Origin: DASZUK01 sp963745595
GTDB lineage: Bacteria; Actinomycetota; Acidimicrobiia; Acidimicrobiales; RAAP-2
Reading direction: 5' to 3'
Assembly: GCA_963745595.1 (NCBI GenBank)
Contig: CAVUYB010000014.1
Span: 1 to 64,000, forward strand
Length of the DNA stretch: 64,000 nucleotides
A program made the translations under genes and the position numbers. A model generated the notes under the pieces. That model searched no databases. It was given only the letters and a program-made list of their open reading frames with translations, and was not told the origin of the DNA. This document shows positions 1-8,677 of the stretch, one piece after another. Positions within the stretch are counted from its first letter, which is position 1. Every line of letters starts with the position of its first letter.

Positions 1-1
1 C

Positions 2-1717
2 GCCAAGATCGCCGCCGGCAGCGCGGCGACCACCAACTGGGCCGGCGCCGTCGCCACTGGCGGCACCTTCGACGGGATCGCCAGCCACTGGACCGTGCCA
101 GCCGTCCAGCCATCCTCGACACCCGAGTACTCGGCCACGTGGATTGGCATCGACGGCTGGGAGAACACCGACCTCATCCAGGTCGGAACCGCGCAGGCCA
201 CGGCGACAACACCGCAGTACTTCGCCTGGTACGAGGTCCTGCCGACAGACCCCGTCGCCATCCCCATCACCGATCCCGTCTCGGCCGGCGACGAGATGAC
301 CGCCGAGATCTACAAGGAGACAACCGCCGCCACATGGGTGGTCGACATCAAGGACACGACGAAGGGGTGGACATTCGGCGGCACGACCGCCTACACAGGA
401 CCGACCACCTCCGCGGAGTGGATCGAAGAGGCTCCCACCGTGTCGACAAGCCAGTCGACGCTGGCCGACTTCGGGAACGTGCAGTTCACGACAGCCACAC
501 TGCTCAGGCCGACAACAGACTTCACGGTGACGCCGATCTTCATGGTGGCCGGCCCCCATACACGGATCATCGCCTATCCCGGCACCCCGACGACCGGCGG
601 CTTCTCGGTCTTCTACGGCACACCGAAACCGGCGGTGACGTCCGTCAGTCCGAGCCAGGGCAGCACCGCCGGCGGGACGGACGTGACGATCGGCGGCACC
701 TACCTCACGTCGCCGTACCCGCCGGTGACCGCGGTCGACTTCGGGACAACGCCGGCGACGTCGCTCTCGGCCAACGGGCAGTCGATCACCGCCACCGCGC
801 CACCCGGCAGCGCGGGCACCGTCGACGTCCGGGTCGTGACGGCCGACGGGTCCAGCCCGACGAGCCCGGCCGATCGGTTCACCTACGTCGTACCGACGCC
901 ACCCCCCGCACCGACGCCCACCCCGCCGGCGGGGCCGTCCTCCGGCTACGACATGGTCGGCTCCGACGGCGGTGTCTTCGTCTTCCCGGTCGGCCAGTCC
1001 GGCGGCTACTACGGCTCGTTGCCCGGTGACCACGTCAGCGTCGCCGACGTCGTCGGCATGGTGCCGACGCCGTCGGACACCGGCTACTTCCTCGTCGGTG
1101 CCGATGGCGGCGTCTTCAGCTTCGGCGACGCCCCGTACCTCGGCTCGCTGCCCGGTAGCCACGTCACGGTCGACGACATCCGCGGCATCGTCCCGACGTC
1201 GGACAACGGCGGCTACTTCCTCGTCGGTGCCGACGGCGGCGTCTTCGCCTTCGGCGACGCCCCGTACCTCGGCTCGCTGCCCGGTAGCCACATCGTGGTC
1301 GACGGCGTCGTCGGCATCGCGGCCACCCCCGACGACGATGGGTACTGGCTGGTGACGAGCACAGGCCGCGTCTACCAGTTCGGCGACGCGACGAACTACG
1401 GGTACACGACCGGAGCGCCGTCGCCGGTGTCGGGGATCGACTCGACCCCCGACGGCCACGGCTACTGGGTCGTGACCCAGAACGGCAGCGTCTACGCGTA
1501 CGGCGACGCCCGCTACTTCGGCTCACTGCCCCAGTCCGGCGTGACGCCGGCCCGTCCGGTCATCGGCCTCGTTCCGACGAGCGACGACAAGGGCTACTGG
1601 CTGATCGGCGCCGACGGCGGGATTTTCGCTTACGGCGACGCGTCGTTCGAGGGCTCGCTGCCCCAGGTCGGTGCGGACGTCACCGACGTCGTCGGCGCGG
1701 TGCCGACGAAGGCCTAG
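2..1717 (+). CDS. Secreted G1-type glutamic peptidase (eqolisin) with IPT/TIG domain and propeller-like repeats, 5' partial
   Basis: The frame is open from the window edge, so the N-terminus and any signal peptide are missing. The first ~190 residues match the peptidase A4/G1 (eqolisin) family: NWAG start, WTVP, WIGIDG followed by LIQVG with the candidate catalytic Gln, and AEWIEE with the candidate catalytic Glu. An IPT/TIG domain follows (VTSVSPSQGSTAGG, near bases 635-890), then a Pro-rich linker, then six repeats of about 50 residues of the form GY(F/W)LVGADGGVFAFGDAPYLGSLPG. Repeats 2 and 3 are almost identical at DNA level, indicating recent duplication. Such repeats are frequent in exported Acidimicrobiia proteins and may form a beta-propeller (inference). 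Family knowledge predicts an acid-active extracellular protease; both active-site residues are present here. Confidence 0.85.
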   Translation, partial: AKIAAGSAATTNWAGAVATGGTFDGIASHWTVPAVQPSSTPEYSATWIGIDGWENTDLIQVGTAQATATTPQYFAWYEVLPTDPVAIPITDPVSAGDEMTAEIYKETTAATWVVDIKDTTKGWTFGGTTAYTGPTTSAEWIEEAPTVSTSQSTLADFGNVQFTTATLLRPTTDFTVTPIFMVAGPHTRIIAYPGTPTTGGFSVFYGTPKPAVTSVSPSQGSTAGGTDVTIGGTYLTSPYPPVTAVDFGTTPATSLSANGQSITATAPPGSAGTVDVRVVTADGSSPTSPADRFTYVVPTPPPAPTPTPPAGPSSGYDMVGSDGGVFVFPVGQSGGYYGSLPGDHVSVADVVGMVPTPSDTGYFLVGADGGVFSFGDAPYLGSLPGSHVTVDDIRGIVPTSDNGGYFLVGADGGVFAFGDAPYLGSLPGSHIVVDGVVGIAATPDDDGYWLVTSTGRVYQFGDATNYGYTTGAPSPVSGIDSTPDGHGYWVVTQNGSVYAYGDARYFGSLPQSGVTPARPVIGLVPTSDDKGYWLIGADGGIFAYGDASFEGSLPQVGADVTDVVGAVPTKA

Positions 1718-1855
1718 CCACCGGCCCGACGTATCACCGCCGACCGCGACCGCTCATCCCATCGGTGGGCGCCTCGCGGCGGAGCCCATGGAGCGGTCGT
1801 ATCTGACCGGAGCGTTGGCTTCGGCTGTTCCGGCCCCGGGGACCACCGGGGCCTT

Positions 1856-1895
1856 CGGCGAAACCCCCGGCGACACCGTTCCGGGGGTTTCGCCG
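1856..1895. terminator. Bidirectional hairpin between convergent genes
   Basis: A perfect 15-bp stem (CGGCGAAACCCCCGG paired with its complement) with a 10-nt loop lies between the stop of the peptidase gene and the stop of the convergent dehydrogenase gene. There is no clear T-tract, as is common for terminators of high-GC actinobacteria. Confidence 0.7.
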
Positions 1896-1929
1896 CGCCC
1901 GTGGCCCAAAACCCCGTTGCTCGAGGCCC

Positions 1930-2991
1930 TCAGCCCGGCAGGTCGACCAGCAGCTTGATCGCCTCGCCGCGGCGCAGCGCGGCCAGCCCCTCGACGACCC
2001 GGTCGAGCGGGACGTGGTCGACCCACGGCGCGGTCGGCACCGGCGTCGCGGCCAGGTGGCCGATGACGTCGTCGAACACGCCCTGCCGATAGCCGAGCGA
2101 TCCGACGAGGTGGAGCTGGGTCCGCAGCAGGCTGATCGGGTTCCACGACACGTCGTCCTCGTACACCGCCATCACGACCATCCGGCCCCTCGGCGCGACC
2201 GTGCGCAGCGCGACGTCGAACGCCGCCGGCGAGCCGGCCGCGTCGAAGGCAACCGCCGCGCCGCGGCCGCCGGTCCGTCGGCGGAGCACGTCCGGCACGT
2301 CGTCGACGGCCGGGTCGAGCACGTCGTCCGCCCCGAGCGACGAGACCGCCCGGCGGCGGGCCGCCGACGGCTCGACCATGACCACCCGCTCGACCCCGGC
2401 CCAGCCGAGACAGAGGAACGTCCCGATGCCGATCGGGCCGGCGCCGAACACGACCGCGACGTCGTCCGGCCGGATCTCGGACAACGCAACGCCGTTGTAC
2501 GCCACGGCCAGCGGTTCGACCAGCGCGCCGTGGACCAGCGACAGGTCGTCCGGCAGCCGGTGCACCGACTCTCCGGGCACAACCGTCCGCTCCGACAGCC
2601 CACCGCCGGGCGCCGCGCAGCCGTGGGCGGTCATCACCGGGCACAGGCACTGGTAACCGTCGACGCACGCCGCACAGCGACCGCAGCTGTAGATCGGCTC
2701 GACGCAGACCCGGTCGCCGACCACTACCCCGGTCACGCCGTCACCGACCTCGGCGACCGTGCCCGCGAACTCGTGCCCCATGACCTGTGGCAACACCGCA
2801 CCGGTGAGCGGGTGCGGGACGTTAGTGCAGACCGTCGGCCCCGCGAAGTACTCGTGCAGGTCCGTGCCGCACAGGCCGTTGTGGGCCACCGTCACCGCCA
2901 CCTGTCCCTGGCCGACCTCGGGGACCGCGACGTCTTCCACTCGCAGGTCCAGTCGCCCGTACAGCCGAGCTGCCCGCATCGTCGCCGCCAC
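1930..2991 (-). CDS. Zinc-dependent medium-chain alcohol/polyol dehydrogenase
   Basis: A 353-residue protein of the GroES-like MDR superfamily. Visible are the catalytic zinc ligands (GLCGTDLHE and GHEFAG), a structural zinc lobe with four Cys (CGRCAACVDGYQCLC) and a Rossmann motif (VFGAGPIGIG). It resembles butanediol or threonine dehydrogenases, oxidising a secondary alcohol with NAD(P). The N-terminus carries an alternative ATG four codons in (2979), but GTG 2991 is favoured because a -10-like TAGGAT lies at 2998-3003, exactly 6 nt upstream, which would give a leaderless mRNA. It stands alone, convergent with the peptidase gene. The substrate cannot be read from the sequence. Confidence 0.9.
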   Translation of the reverse strand: MAATMRAARLYGRLDLRVEDVAVPEVGQGQVAVTVAHNGLCGTDLHEYFAGPTVCTNVPHPLTGAVLPQVMGHEFAGTVAEVGDGVTGVVVGDRVCVEPIYSCGRCAACVDGYQCLCPVMTAHGCAAPGGGLSERTVVPGESVHRLPDDLSLVHGALVEPLAVAYNGVALSEIRPDDVAVVFGAGPIGIGTFLCLGWAGVERVVMVEPSAARRRAVSSLGADDVLDPAVDDVPDVLRRRTGGRGAAVAFDAAGSPAAFDVALRTVAPRGRMVVMAVYEDDVSWNPISLLRTQLHLVGSLGYRQGVFDDVIGHLAATPVPTAPWVDHVPLDRVVEGLAALRRGEAIKLLVDLPG

Positions 2992-2997
2992 CCGACA

Positions 2998-3003
2998 ATC
3001 CTA
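2998..3003 (-). promoter_or_regulatory. -10 element for a leaderless dehydrogenase mRNA
   Basis: TAGGAT on the minus strand ends 6 nt before the GTG at 2991. The same geometry recurs at several genes in this window. Confidence 0.45.
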
Positions 3004-3138
3004 TCAAGCGACCCATTTATCTGGCCGACGGCGGCCCCTTTGGCGGGCGCCGATCAACGCCGAACCACCACGACCTCGGTACGCTCGTCACTCGCCCAGA
3101 CTGCGCACCGAACGAGATCGACTGCCGAACCAGCAACC

Positions 3139-3888
3139 ATGCCCGCTCCCCCGACCACCACCCACCGCCCCCGCGAGCTGTACCTGTACGACTTGCGATG
3201 GAGTGTCCGGACGATCGGCCGGAACTGGTGGTTCCTCCTCGCCGTCTTGGCCATTGACGTCGGCATCCTTGCCGCGGCCCGACTGCTCCCGGTCCTGGCG
3301 ATCCTCTTCTGGCTGTGCTTCGTCGGACTGGTCGGCACCGAGCGGCTGTTCTTCCTACGGGCCTATCTCGGCGATCGGCTCGGGCCAGGCGACGCGTTGG
3401 CGGCCAGTGCCCGGTTCCTCGGACGTTTCCTGCTGCTCGGGCTTTGGGTCGCGCTGTTCTTCGTCCTGCCGGCGTTCGTGATCGGCGTCGTCGCCGGGAT
3501 CACCGCGCACACTGGCGCCTCCCACCATGTCCGAATCTCCCGATGGTGGGTTCGCGGCCTGGTGCTCGGGTTTGCCGTCGTGAGCGATGTGCTCCTGACC
3601 TTCGTCGTCCCCGCCCTCGCCCTGTCGACGGCGAAGCCGATGGAAGCCGTAAGGCTCGGCCTGCGGATGCTCCGAACGTCGTGGCCGACAGCCCGGTGGT
3701 ACGCGCTGACGCCCGGCCTGACGATCACGGCCATCGCCCTCCTGCTCCCCGCGTCAGTGCTCGGGTACTGGGGCGCCGCCGCGGTCGGCCTCGTCGGCAC
3801 GGCCCTCGGCCTCTCGTTCAAGGGCGCGGTCGTCCCCTTCTACCTCCAGCGCACGCCGGGCGTGACGTACTGGGGCTCCCTGGGGTAA
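3139..3888 (+). CDS. Polytopic membrane protein of unknown function
   Basis: A 249-residue protein. A short hydrophilic Pro/Thr N-terminus is followed by about five or six hydrophobic segments (for example WWFLLAVLAIDVGILAAARL, FLLLGLWVALFFVLPAFVIG, GLVLGFAVVSDVLLTFVVPA and a C-terminal pair). The ATG at 3139 is chosen because the open frame upstream of it is antisense to the dehydrogenase and its residue composition is not coding-like. The segment KPMEAVRLGLRML between helices resembles DUF4013/GlpF-like envelope membrane proteins, but I do not recognise the family with confidence. It is not obviously in an operon. Confidence 0.65.
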   Translation: MPAPPTTTHRPRELYLYDLRWSVRTIGRNWWFLLAVLAIDVGILAAARLLPVLAILFWLCFVGLVGTERLFFLRAYLGDRLGPGDALAASARFLGRFLLLGLWVALFFVLPAFVIGVVAGITAHTGASHHVRISRWWVRGLVLGFAVVSDVLLTFVVPALALSTAKPMEAVRLGLRMLRTSWPTARWYALTPGLTITAIALLLPASVLGYWGAAAVGLVGTALGLSFKGAVVPFYLQRTPGVTYWGSLG

Positions 3889-4281
3889 ACGATTTAACGA
3901 TATGAAATCTGGCACTTCATCTTCATAGAAGATTCAGTCTTTGATTTGATAAACCTTGACAGCCGATGTCATACATGGTCGCATGGTGGTTAAGGGAACA
4001 GTTATACAAGGATTCTAGGGTTTCTTTCTGATCAAGTACCGTCGGTATCCCTGGTAAAATGAGCAGTATTCTTATCAATAGTCACAGTTTCTGGCGTCGA
4101 AGTGAAGATAAACGATGGCGCCTGCAGCAAGAGGTCAACACTCACCACTGACGCTGGTGAGAACAATCGCCTCTACGTCGCACTCACCGTGACCGGCTCG
4201 TAGTCACGGGCCGAGATCGTCACTGCCCGGACGTCGACGCGGCGTCCGAGCATCTCGGTACGGGTGTCGGCGGTGAGGCCC
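3889..4281. other. AT-richer intergenic stretch without a gene
   Basis: Nearly 500 bases separate the membrane protein from the first toxin-antitoxin pair. Bases 3890-4130 are clearly less GC-rich than the surroundings and carry no convincing ORF or RNA. The composition is consistent with decayed foreign DNA. Confidence 0.5.
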
Positions 4282-4321
4282 GTGACAGAGGGGAGGCCGG
4301 CCGTTCCCTCCCCTCTGTCAC
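4282..4321. terminator. Strong hairpin upstream of vapBC-1
   Basis: A perfect 15-bp stem, GTGACAGAGGGGAGG with its complement, and a 10-nt loop. It ends about 50 nt before the -10 element of the toxin-antitoxin operon and could insulate it from upstream transcription. There is no T-run. Confidence 0.6.
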
Positions 4322-4346
4322 CGCACGTCGTTCATCTGCCACGGTC

Positions 4347-4382
4347 GTAGCTGCCCGTAGCGTCATCTGCTACACTAATGCC
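4347..4382 (+). promoter_or_regulatory. vapBC-1 promoter/operator, leaderless
   Basis: A -10 element TACACT (4371-4376) lies 6 nt before the GTG start. Two GTAGC half-sites (4347, 4357) and an inverted GCTAC (4369-4373) overlap it, a plausible operator for VapB autoregulation. The vapBC-2 promoter near 15.74 kb has the same TACACT-N6-GTG layout. Confidence 0.5.
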
Positions 4383-4631
4383 GTGGCCAGGGTGATCGCG
4401 CAACGGGAGCTCCGCAACGACAACGCCAAGGTGATCGAGGCCGTCGTCGCCGGCGAGAGCTTCGTCGTGACCCGAAACGGTGTGCCCGTCGCCGAGCTGC
4501 GTCCGATGAGACCGACGCGCCGGACCTTCGTTCCCAACGCCGAGCTCGTGGCTTTGGCCGCCGCCGGACCCCGGATCGACTCGGAACGCTTCCGGGCCGA
4601 TCTCGACCGGATTGTGGACCAAGGCCTGTAA
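4383..4631 (+). CDS. vapB: VapB-type antitoxin (Phd/YefM-like fold)
   Basis: An 82-residue protein. The N-terminal half (VIAQRELRNDNAKVIEAVVAGESFVVTRNGVPVAELRP) is the Phd/YefM-type DNA-binding domain; the C-terminal tail (SERFRADLDRIVDQGL) is the expected toxin-binding part. Its stop codon directly abuts the GTG start of the PIN toxin, showing translational coupling. GTG 4383 is the start and fits a leaderless transcript. It should neutralise the toxin and repress the operon. The N-terminal half is closely similar to the antitoxin at 15.76 kb. Confidence 0.9.
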   Translation: MARVIAQRELRNDNAKVIEAVVAGESFVVTRNGVPVAELRPMRPTRRTFVPNAELVALAAAGPRIDSERFRADLDRIVDQGL

Positions 4632-5027
4632 GTGCCAGCTGGTCTCCTCGATACGTCGGTGGTCATCGACTGGGACGACCCGATGGTGGCGACTGCCCTT
4701 CCCGAAGAGGCCGCCATCTGCTCGATCACGCTCGCCGAACTGGCCGCCGGGCCACACCTCGCCACCTCCGTCCCCGAGGGCGCGCGCCGGCAGGCCCGTC
4801 TCCAGCAAGTCGAGGCGACCTTCGAACCACTCCCCTTCGATGCCATGGCGGCACGCAGCTACGGATTGGTGGTGGCCGCGGTCGCCGAGGTCGGCCGGTC
4901 ACACCGACGGCGTGTCGCCGATTTGCTCATCGCCGCCACCGCGCACGCCAACGGCCTCGCGCTCTACACCCGGAATCCCGACGACTTCGCCGGCCTCGGC
5001 GACCTCGTGCCCGTCGTCGGCATCTGA
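4632..5027 (+). CDS. vapC: VapC-type PIN-domain ribonuclease toxin
   Basis: A 131-residue PIN domain. The acidic metal-binding residues are visible: Asp7 in LLDTSVVID, Glu in ITLAELAAG, Asp in VADLLIAATA and the C-terminal TRNPDDF motif. It begins with GTG at the base after the antitoxin stop. VapC toxins are Mg-dependent endoribonucleases that cleave tRNA or rRNA; the target here is unknown. Length and motifs are normal, so the pair is probably functional. Confidence 0.92.
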   Translation: MPAGLLDTSVVIDWDDPMVATALPEEAAICSITLAELAAGPHLATSVPEGARRQARLQQVEATFEPLPFDAMAARSYGLVVAAVAEVGRSHRRRVADLLIAATAHANGLALYTRNPDDFAGLGDLVPVVGI

Positions 5028-5075
5028 CCGACAGGCGAGTCCGCCCCGCGGACCGCCGGTTCGCGACGCCTCTCG

Positions 5076-5723
5076 TCAGCCGCCGACGAGCAGGTAGATG
5101 CTGTTCCCCATCAGCCAGAAGCCGAGCAGGAGCGAGATGACCACGACCGCTTGATCCCGGTGGCTGCTGATCCACTGGCGAAGGGACGCCAGGCGGCGAC
5201 GGGCCGCCTCCGGCGAGAAGGCGGCGTGGAGCTCGAGCACCAGGAGGGTCGAGGAGGCGAGGAGACAGAAGCCCACGAGCGCCGCGACCTCGCCGGCATT
5301 GGCGACCTGGGCGTCGAGCACGGTGGCGGCACCGGCAAAGACCAGCGGCCATGGTTGGAGGAACGCCCCGAGCCCCACCGCGAACGGGAGCGAGATGGTG
5401 TCCAGGCGCCCCATCCACTTCGGCTCGGTCATCGGACGACCGATCTTCTTCCGGTGGTGCGCGCCCCAGCCGACCAAGAGCACGCCGATGGCCAGCTTGA
5501 TGGCCAGTCCGGCGGTCGACGGCGCGCTGTTCGTCTGCACCGGCTGCCCGCCGGTGAGCGCGACGGCGATGGCGATGACCACGATCAGGGACAGCAGCCA
5601 GCCGGCGAGGAACGCCAGGCCCTTTCGAAGCCCGCGGTCGGCGCTCAGGACGAGGATGAAGGCCAGAAGCGGCAGTGGCTGGAGCGTGATCGCCAGCGCG
5701 GTGAGCACCAGGTCGAGGATCAT
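5076..5723 (-). CDS. GAP/Sap-family membrane protein (LysE-like fold)
   Basis: A 215-residue polytopic membrane protein. ATG 5723 is chosen because an AGGGGGG Shine-Dalgarno precedes it. Six hydrophobic segments are visible (LVLTALAITLQPLPLLAFIL, GLAFLAGWLLSLIVVIAIAV, AIKLAIGVLLVGWGAH and three more). The pattern matches the GAP family, which includes mycobacterial Sap proteins linked to sulfolipid and glycopeptidolipid transport. Export of a lipid or small molecule is likely but the cargo is unknown. It diverges from the GH3 gene across a 159-bp intergenic region. Confidence 0.75.
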   Translation of the reverse strand: MILDLVLTALAITLQPLPLLAFILVLSADRGLRKGLAFLAGWLLSLIVVIAIAVALTGGQPVQTNSAPSTAGLAIKLAIGVLLVGWGAHHRKKIGRPMTEPKWMGRLDTISLPFAVGLGAFLQPWPLVFAGAATVLDAQVANAGEVAALVGFCLLASSTLLVLELHAAFSPEAARRRLASLRQWISSHRDQAVVVISLLLGFWLMGNSIYLLVGG

Positions 5724-5882
5724 CCGGTTCCCCCCTCTGGCCGGCCGAGGTCGGGTGACCCGCCGGCACCGGCGTGACCAGATCATGGGCGATCCGACCA
5801 CCATCGACAAGGACCCTGTCGGCAGCGGTACCGTAACCGAGGCGTGCGGCCCGGGGGGGCAATCGTCGATTGGGGGGACGCA

Positions 5883-8468
5883 GTGCATCGCCGAATGGGT
5901 TGGGGCATCGGACTGGGCATCGGGTTGGGCGTCCTCACCGTCGGCCTGTTCCTGACCGGAAGGTCGGGGGCCTCGACGGCCGTTCGTCCTTGGCTGAACC
6001 CGCAGCAGCCGGCCACCCGACGGGCCGACGAGCTGCTCGCGACGCTGACGCGGCCGCAGAAGGAGCGGTTGGCGGTCGGCGAGGGGCTCCCGGCGCTCGG
6101 CGTCCCGGGCGTCGCGGCGACCGACGGACCGAACGGTGTGCGCAACGTCGGTCTGAACGGCCGCCCGATCGGCGGCACGGTCACCGCGTTCCCCTCGGCG
6201 GAGAACGTCGCCGCGTCCTGGGACCGCTCCTTGGCCGGTCGCTTCGGTACGGCCGTCGGCGCGGAGGCTGCGGCCCGTGGGGCGAACGTGCTCCTGGGCC
6301 CGACGGTGAACGTCGTGCGTTCACCGCGGTGGGGCCGAGAGGCCGAGACGCTCGGCGAGGACCCGTACCTGGCCGGCCAGGTCGTCGCCCCGGAGGTACA
6401 GGGCATCCAGTCGAACCACGTCGTCGCCGAGGTGAAGCACTATCTCGGCTACGACCAGGAGACCGACCGGTTCGGGGAGCCTCCGGGTTCGGCGGCGGTG
6501 AACGACGTCGTCTCGACACGGGCCCTGCACGAGATCTACATGCCGCCGTTCAAGGCCGCGGTCGTCGCCGGTGGCGCGCTGGGCATCATGTGCTCGTACA
6601 ACCAGATCAACGGGCAGTACGCGTGCCAGGACTCGTCGACGCTCGGTGCGCTCCGGCGCTGGGGCTTCGCCGGCATCGTCGGCCCGGACGCGGTCTACTC
6701 GATCCGTGACCCGGTCGCCGCGTTCAACGCGGGGACCGACCTTTCGTTCTCTTCCGTCGCCTCGCTCTCCGCCGCGTTGGCGACCGGACAGATCACCGAA
6801 CAGTCCGTCGACGGTGCGGCGCGGGCCTGGCTGACTGCGGTGTTCGGCACCGGTTTGTTCGATCATGCGAACCACGGGTCGTCGAAGGAGAATGCGTCGA
6901 CGGCGGCCCACCAGGCCCTCGCGGCGACGATCTCGGAGTCGGGAAGCGTGCTGCTCGAGAACGCGCACGGCGTGCTGCCGCTGAACCACGCAGACACGTC
7001 GATCGCGGTCATCGGCCACGCGGCCGTCCCGAAGGGCAACCAGGTCGGCGAGGGCGGCTCGCCGTTCGTCCGACCAAAGACCGGCTCGGTCGTGACGCCG
7101 TTGGCCGCCATCAAGGCCAGCGCGGGACCCGGCGCCACCGTCCACTTCGCGCCGGGCACGGCCGGCGACGCACCGTTGCCCGTCGTGCCGTCCGACGTCC
7201 TGACGCCGTCGTCGGGGGCCGGGTCGGGGTTGACGGGCACCTACTTCGCCAACGGGAACGGAGAGGGTACGGCGACGGCGACGGCGGTCTCCCCGACCAT
7301 CGACTTCGGCTCGGCGCCGGCCGCCGCCCCCTCGGGCCCGTGGTCCGCAGTGTGGACCGGAACGATCACGCCGCCGACGTCCGGCTTGTACACGTTCTCG
7401 ATCGCCCCGACCGGCGGGACCGCGACGCTCGTCGTGAACGGCGACCAGCTCGTCACCGCGGGGGCGAGCGAAGGACCGTTGGCGCAGTTCGGCGCCAGCC
7501 CGATCAGCTTTGACGGCCAGATCACGCTCAGTGCCGGCGTGCCCGTCGCCATCCGCATTGAGTACTCGAGCGCGGCCGGCCTCACGCCCGGGCTCCACCT
7601 CGGCTGGCTCCCGCCGGGCACATCGACAATCCCGGCGGCCGTCGCCGCCGCCCGTCATTCGCACGTCGCGCTCGTCTTCGTCAACAGCCTGACGACCGAA
7701 GGCACCGACCGGACGACGCTCGCCCTTCCCGGCAACCAGGATCAGCTGGTCGAGGCGGTGGCGGCCGCCAACCCGCGAACGGTCGTCGTCGTGAACAGCG
7801 GCGGTCCCGTCCTGATGCCGTGGCTATCGAGCGTCGCCGGCGTGATCGAGGCGTGGTACCCGGGCCAAGCGGACGGGACGGCGATCGCCGCGCTGCTCTT
7901 CGGCAACGTCGACCCGTCGGGCCGGTTGCCCGTGACGTTCCCGGCGTCGGACAGCCAGGGGCCGGCCACCCAGCCCGCCGAGTTCCCGGGCGTTGACGGG
8001 AACGCCGACTACGACGAGGGGATCGACGTCGGGTACCGGTACTACGAGGCGCACGACCAGCAGCCGCTGTTCCCGTTCGGCTTCGGCCTCTCGTACACGT
8101 CCTTCCGGCTCGGCCACCTCGACGTGCGCCGCGACGGTGCCAGCGACGGCTACACGGTCTCGACCCAGGTGACGAACACCGGCCGCCGAGAAGGCGCCGA
8201 GGTCGTCCAGCTTTACGTCAAGGACCCGTCGGCGACGACAGAGCCGGTGCAGCTAAAGGGTTTTGCCAAGGTCTCATTGGCGCCGGGGCAGACGAAGACG
8301 GTCACCGTCCGGCTCGACCGTTCGAGCTTCGCCATCTGGGACACCGCGGCCGGTCGCTGGTCGGTTCTGCCCGGCGCCTACTCGATCCGGGTCGGGACGT
8401 CGTCCGAGACGCTCCCTTTGCGCGGCTCGGTCACGTTGAAGGGCGTGCAGTTCTCCGACGACACGTAG
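5883..8468 (+). CDS. Exported GH3 beta-glycosidase with inserted PA14 domain
   Basis: An 861-residue protein. GTG 5883 is preceded at good spacing by GGGGGGA. A hydrophobic signal/anchor lies at about residues 7-28. The GH3 N-terminal TIM-barrel follows (TDGPNGVRN, RWGREAETLGEDP, EVKHYLGYDQETD), with the candidate nucleophile Asp269 in GIVGPDAVYS; the usual SDW context is replaced by GPDA. The GH3 C-terminal domain is split by a PA14 domain (GLTGTYFANGNGEG to IEYSSAAG, about residues 440-590), which in relatives shapes the active site or binds sugar. A fibronectin-III-like domain ends the protein. Likely a secreted beta-glucosidase, xylosidase or related enzyme. Confidence 0.9.
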   Translation: MHRRMGWGIGLGIGLGVLTVGLFLTGRSGASTAVRPWLNPQQPATRRADELLATLTRPQKERLAVGEGLPALGVPGVAATDGPNGVRNVGLNGRPIGGTVTAFPSAENVAASWDRSLAGRFGTAVGAEAAARGANVLLGPTVNVVRSPRWGREAETLGEDPYLAGQVVAPEVQGIQSNHVVAEVKHYLGYDQETDRFGEPPGSAAVNDVVSTRALHEIYMPPFKAAVVAGGALGIMCSYNQINGQYACQDSSTLGALRRWGFAGIVGPDAVYSIRDPVAAFNAGTDLSFSSVASLSAALATGQITEQSVDGAARAWLTAVFGTGLFDHANHGSSKENASTAAHQALAATISESGSVLLENAHGVLPLNHADTSIAVIGHAAVPKGNQVGEGGSPFVRPKTGSVVTPLAAIKASAGPGATVHFAPGTAGDAPLPVVPSDVLTPSSGAGSGLTGTYFANGNGEGTATATAVSPTIDFGSAPAAAPSGPWSAVWTGTITPPTSGLYTFSIAPTGGTATLVVNGDQLVTAGASEGPLAQFGASPISFDGQITLSAGVPVAIRIEYSSAAGLTPGLHLGWLPPGTSTIPAAVAAARHSHVALVFVNSLTTEGTDRTTLALPGNQDQLVEAVAAANPRTVVVVNSGGPVLMPWLSSVAGVIEAWYPGQADGTAIAALLFGNVDPSGRLPVTFPASDSQGPATQPAEFPGVDGNADYDEGIDVGYRYYEAHDQQPLFPFGFGLSYTSFRLGHLDVRRDGASDGYTVSTQVTNTGRREGAEVVQLYVKDPSATTEPVQLKGFAKVSLAPGQTKTVTVRLDRSSFAIWDTAAGRWSVLPGAYSIRVGTSSETLPLRGSVTLKGVQFSDDT

Positions 8469-8625
8469 GCGAGCGACATGGCCAAGGGCCGCGGCCCGAA
8501 CTGACGGCCCGAGCTCAGGCGGCGGTGAGCTGGGCGACGATGGCACGTACCCGCACACCTGCACCAGGCCCAGATATGGCGGTAGGGCCGGCCGACTGTT
8601 CAGGCCAAGACCGTACAATCGTCAA

Positions 8626-8655
8626 GTGTGCAGCGCCCGGCCCTTGACCCCGTGA
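8626..8655 (+). CDS. Possible leader peptide of the efflux pump gene
   Basis: A -10-like TACAAT (8614-8619) is followed 6 nt later by a GTG opening a 9-codon frame (M-C-S-A-R-P-L-T-P) that stops 22 nt before the pump start. The geometry matches leaderless starts elsewhere in the window. It may be a regulatory leader ORF or coincidence. Confidence 0.22.
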   Translation: MCSARPLTP

Positions 8656-8677
8656 TCGGCGGGGCCGACCGCGGCCG

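Noticed and set aside
5151..5955. Plus-strand frames across the GAP-family gene
   Set aside because: They are shadows: the minus-strand frame has clear membrane helices and a strong Shine-Dalgarno.
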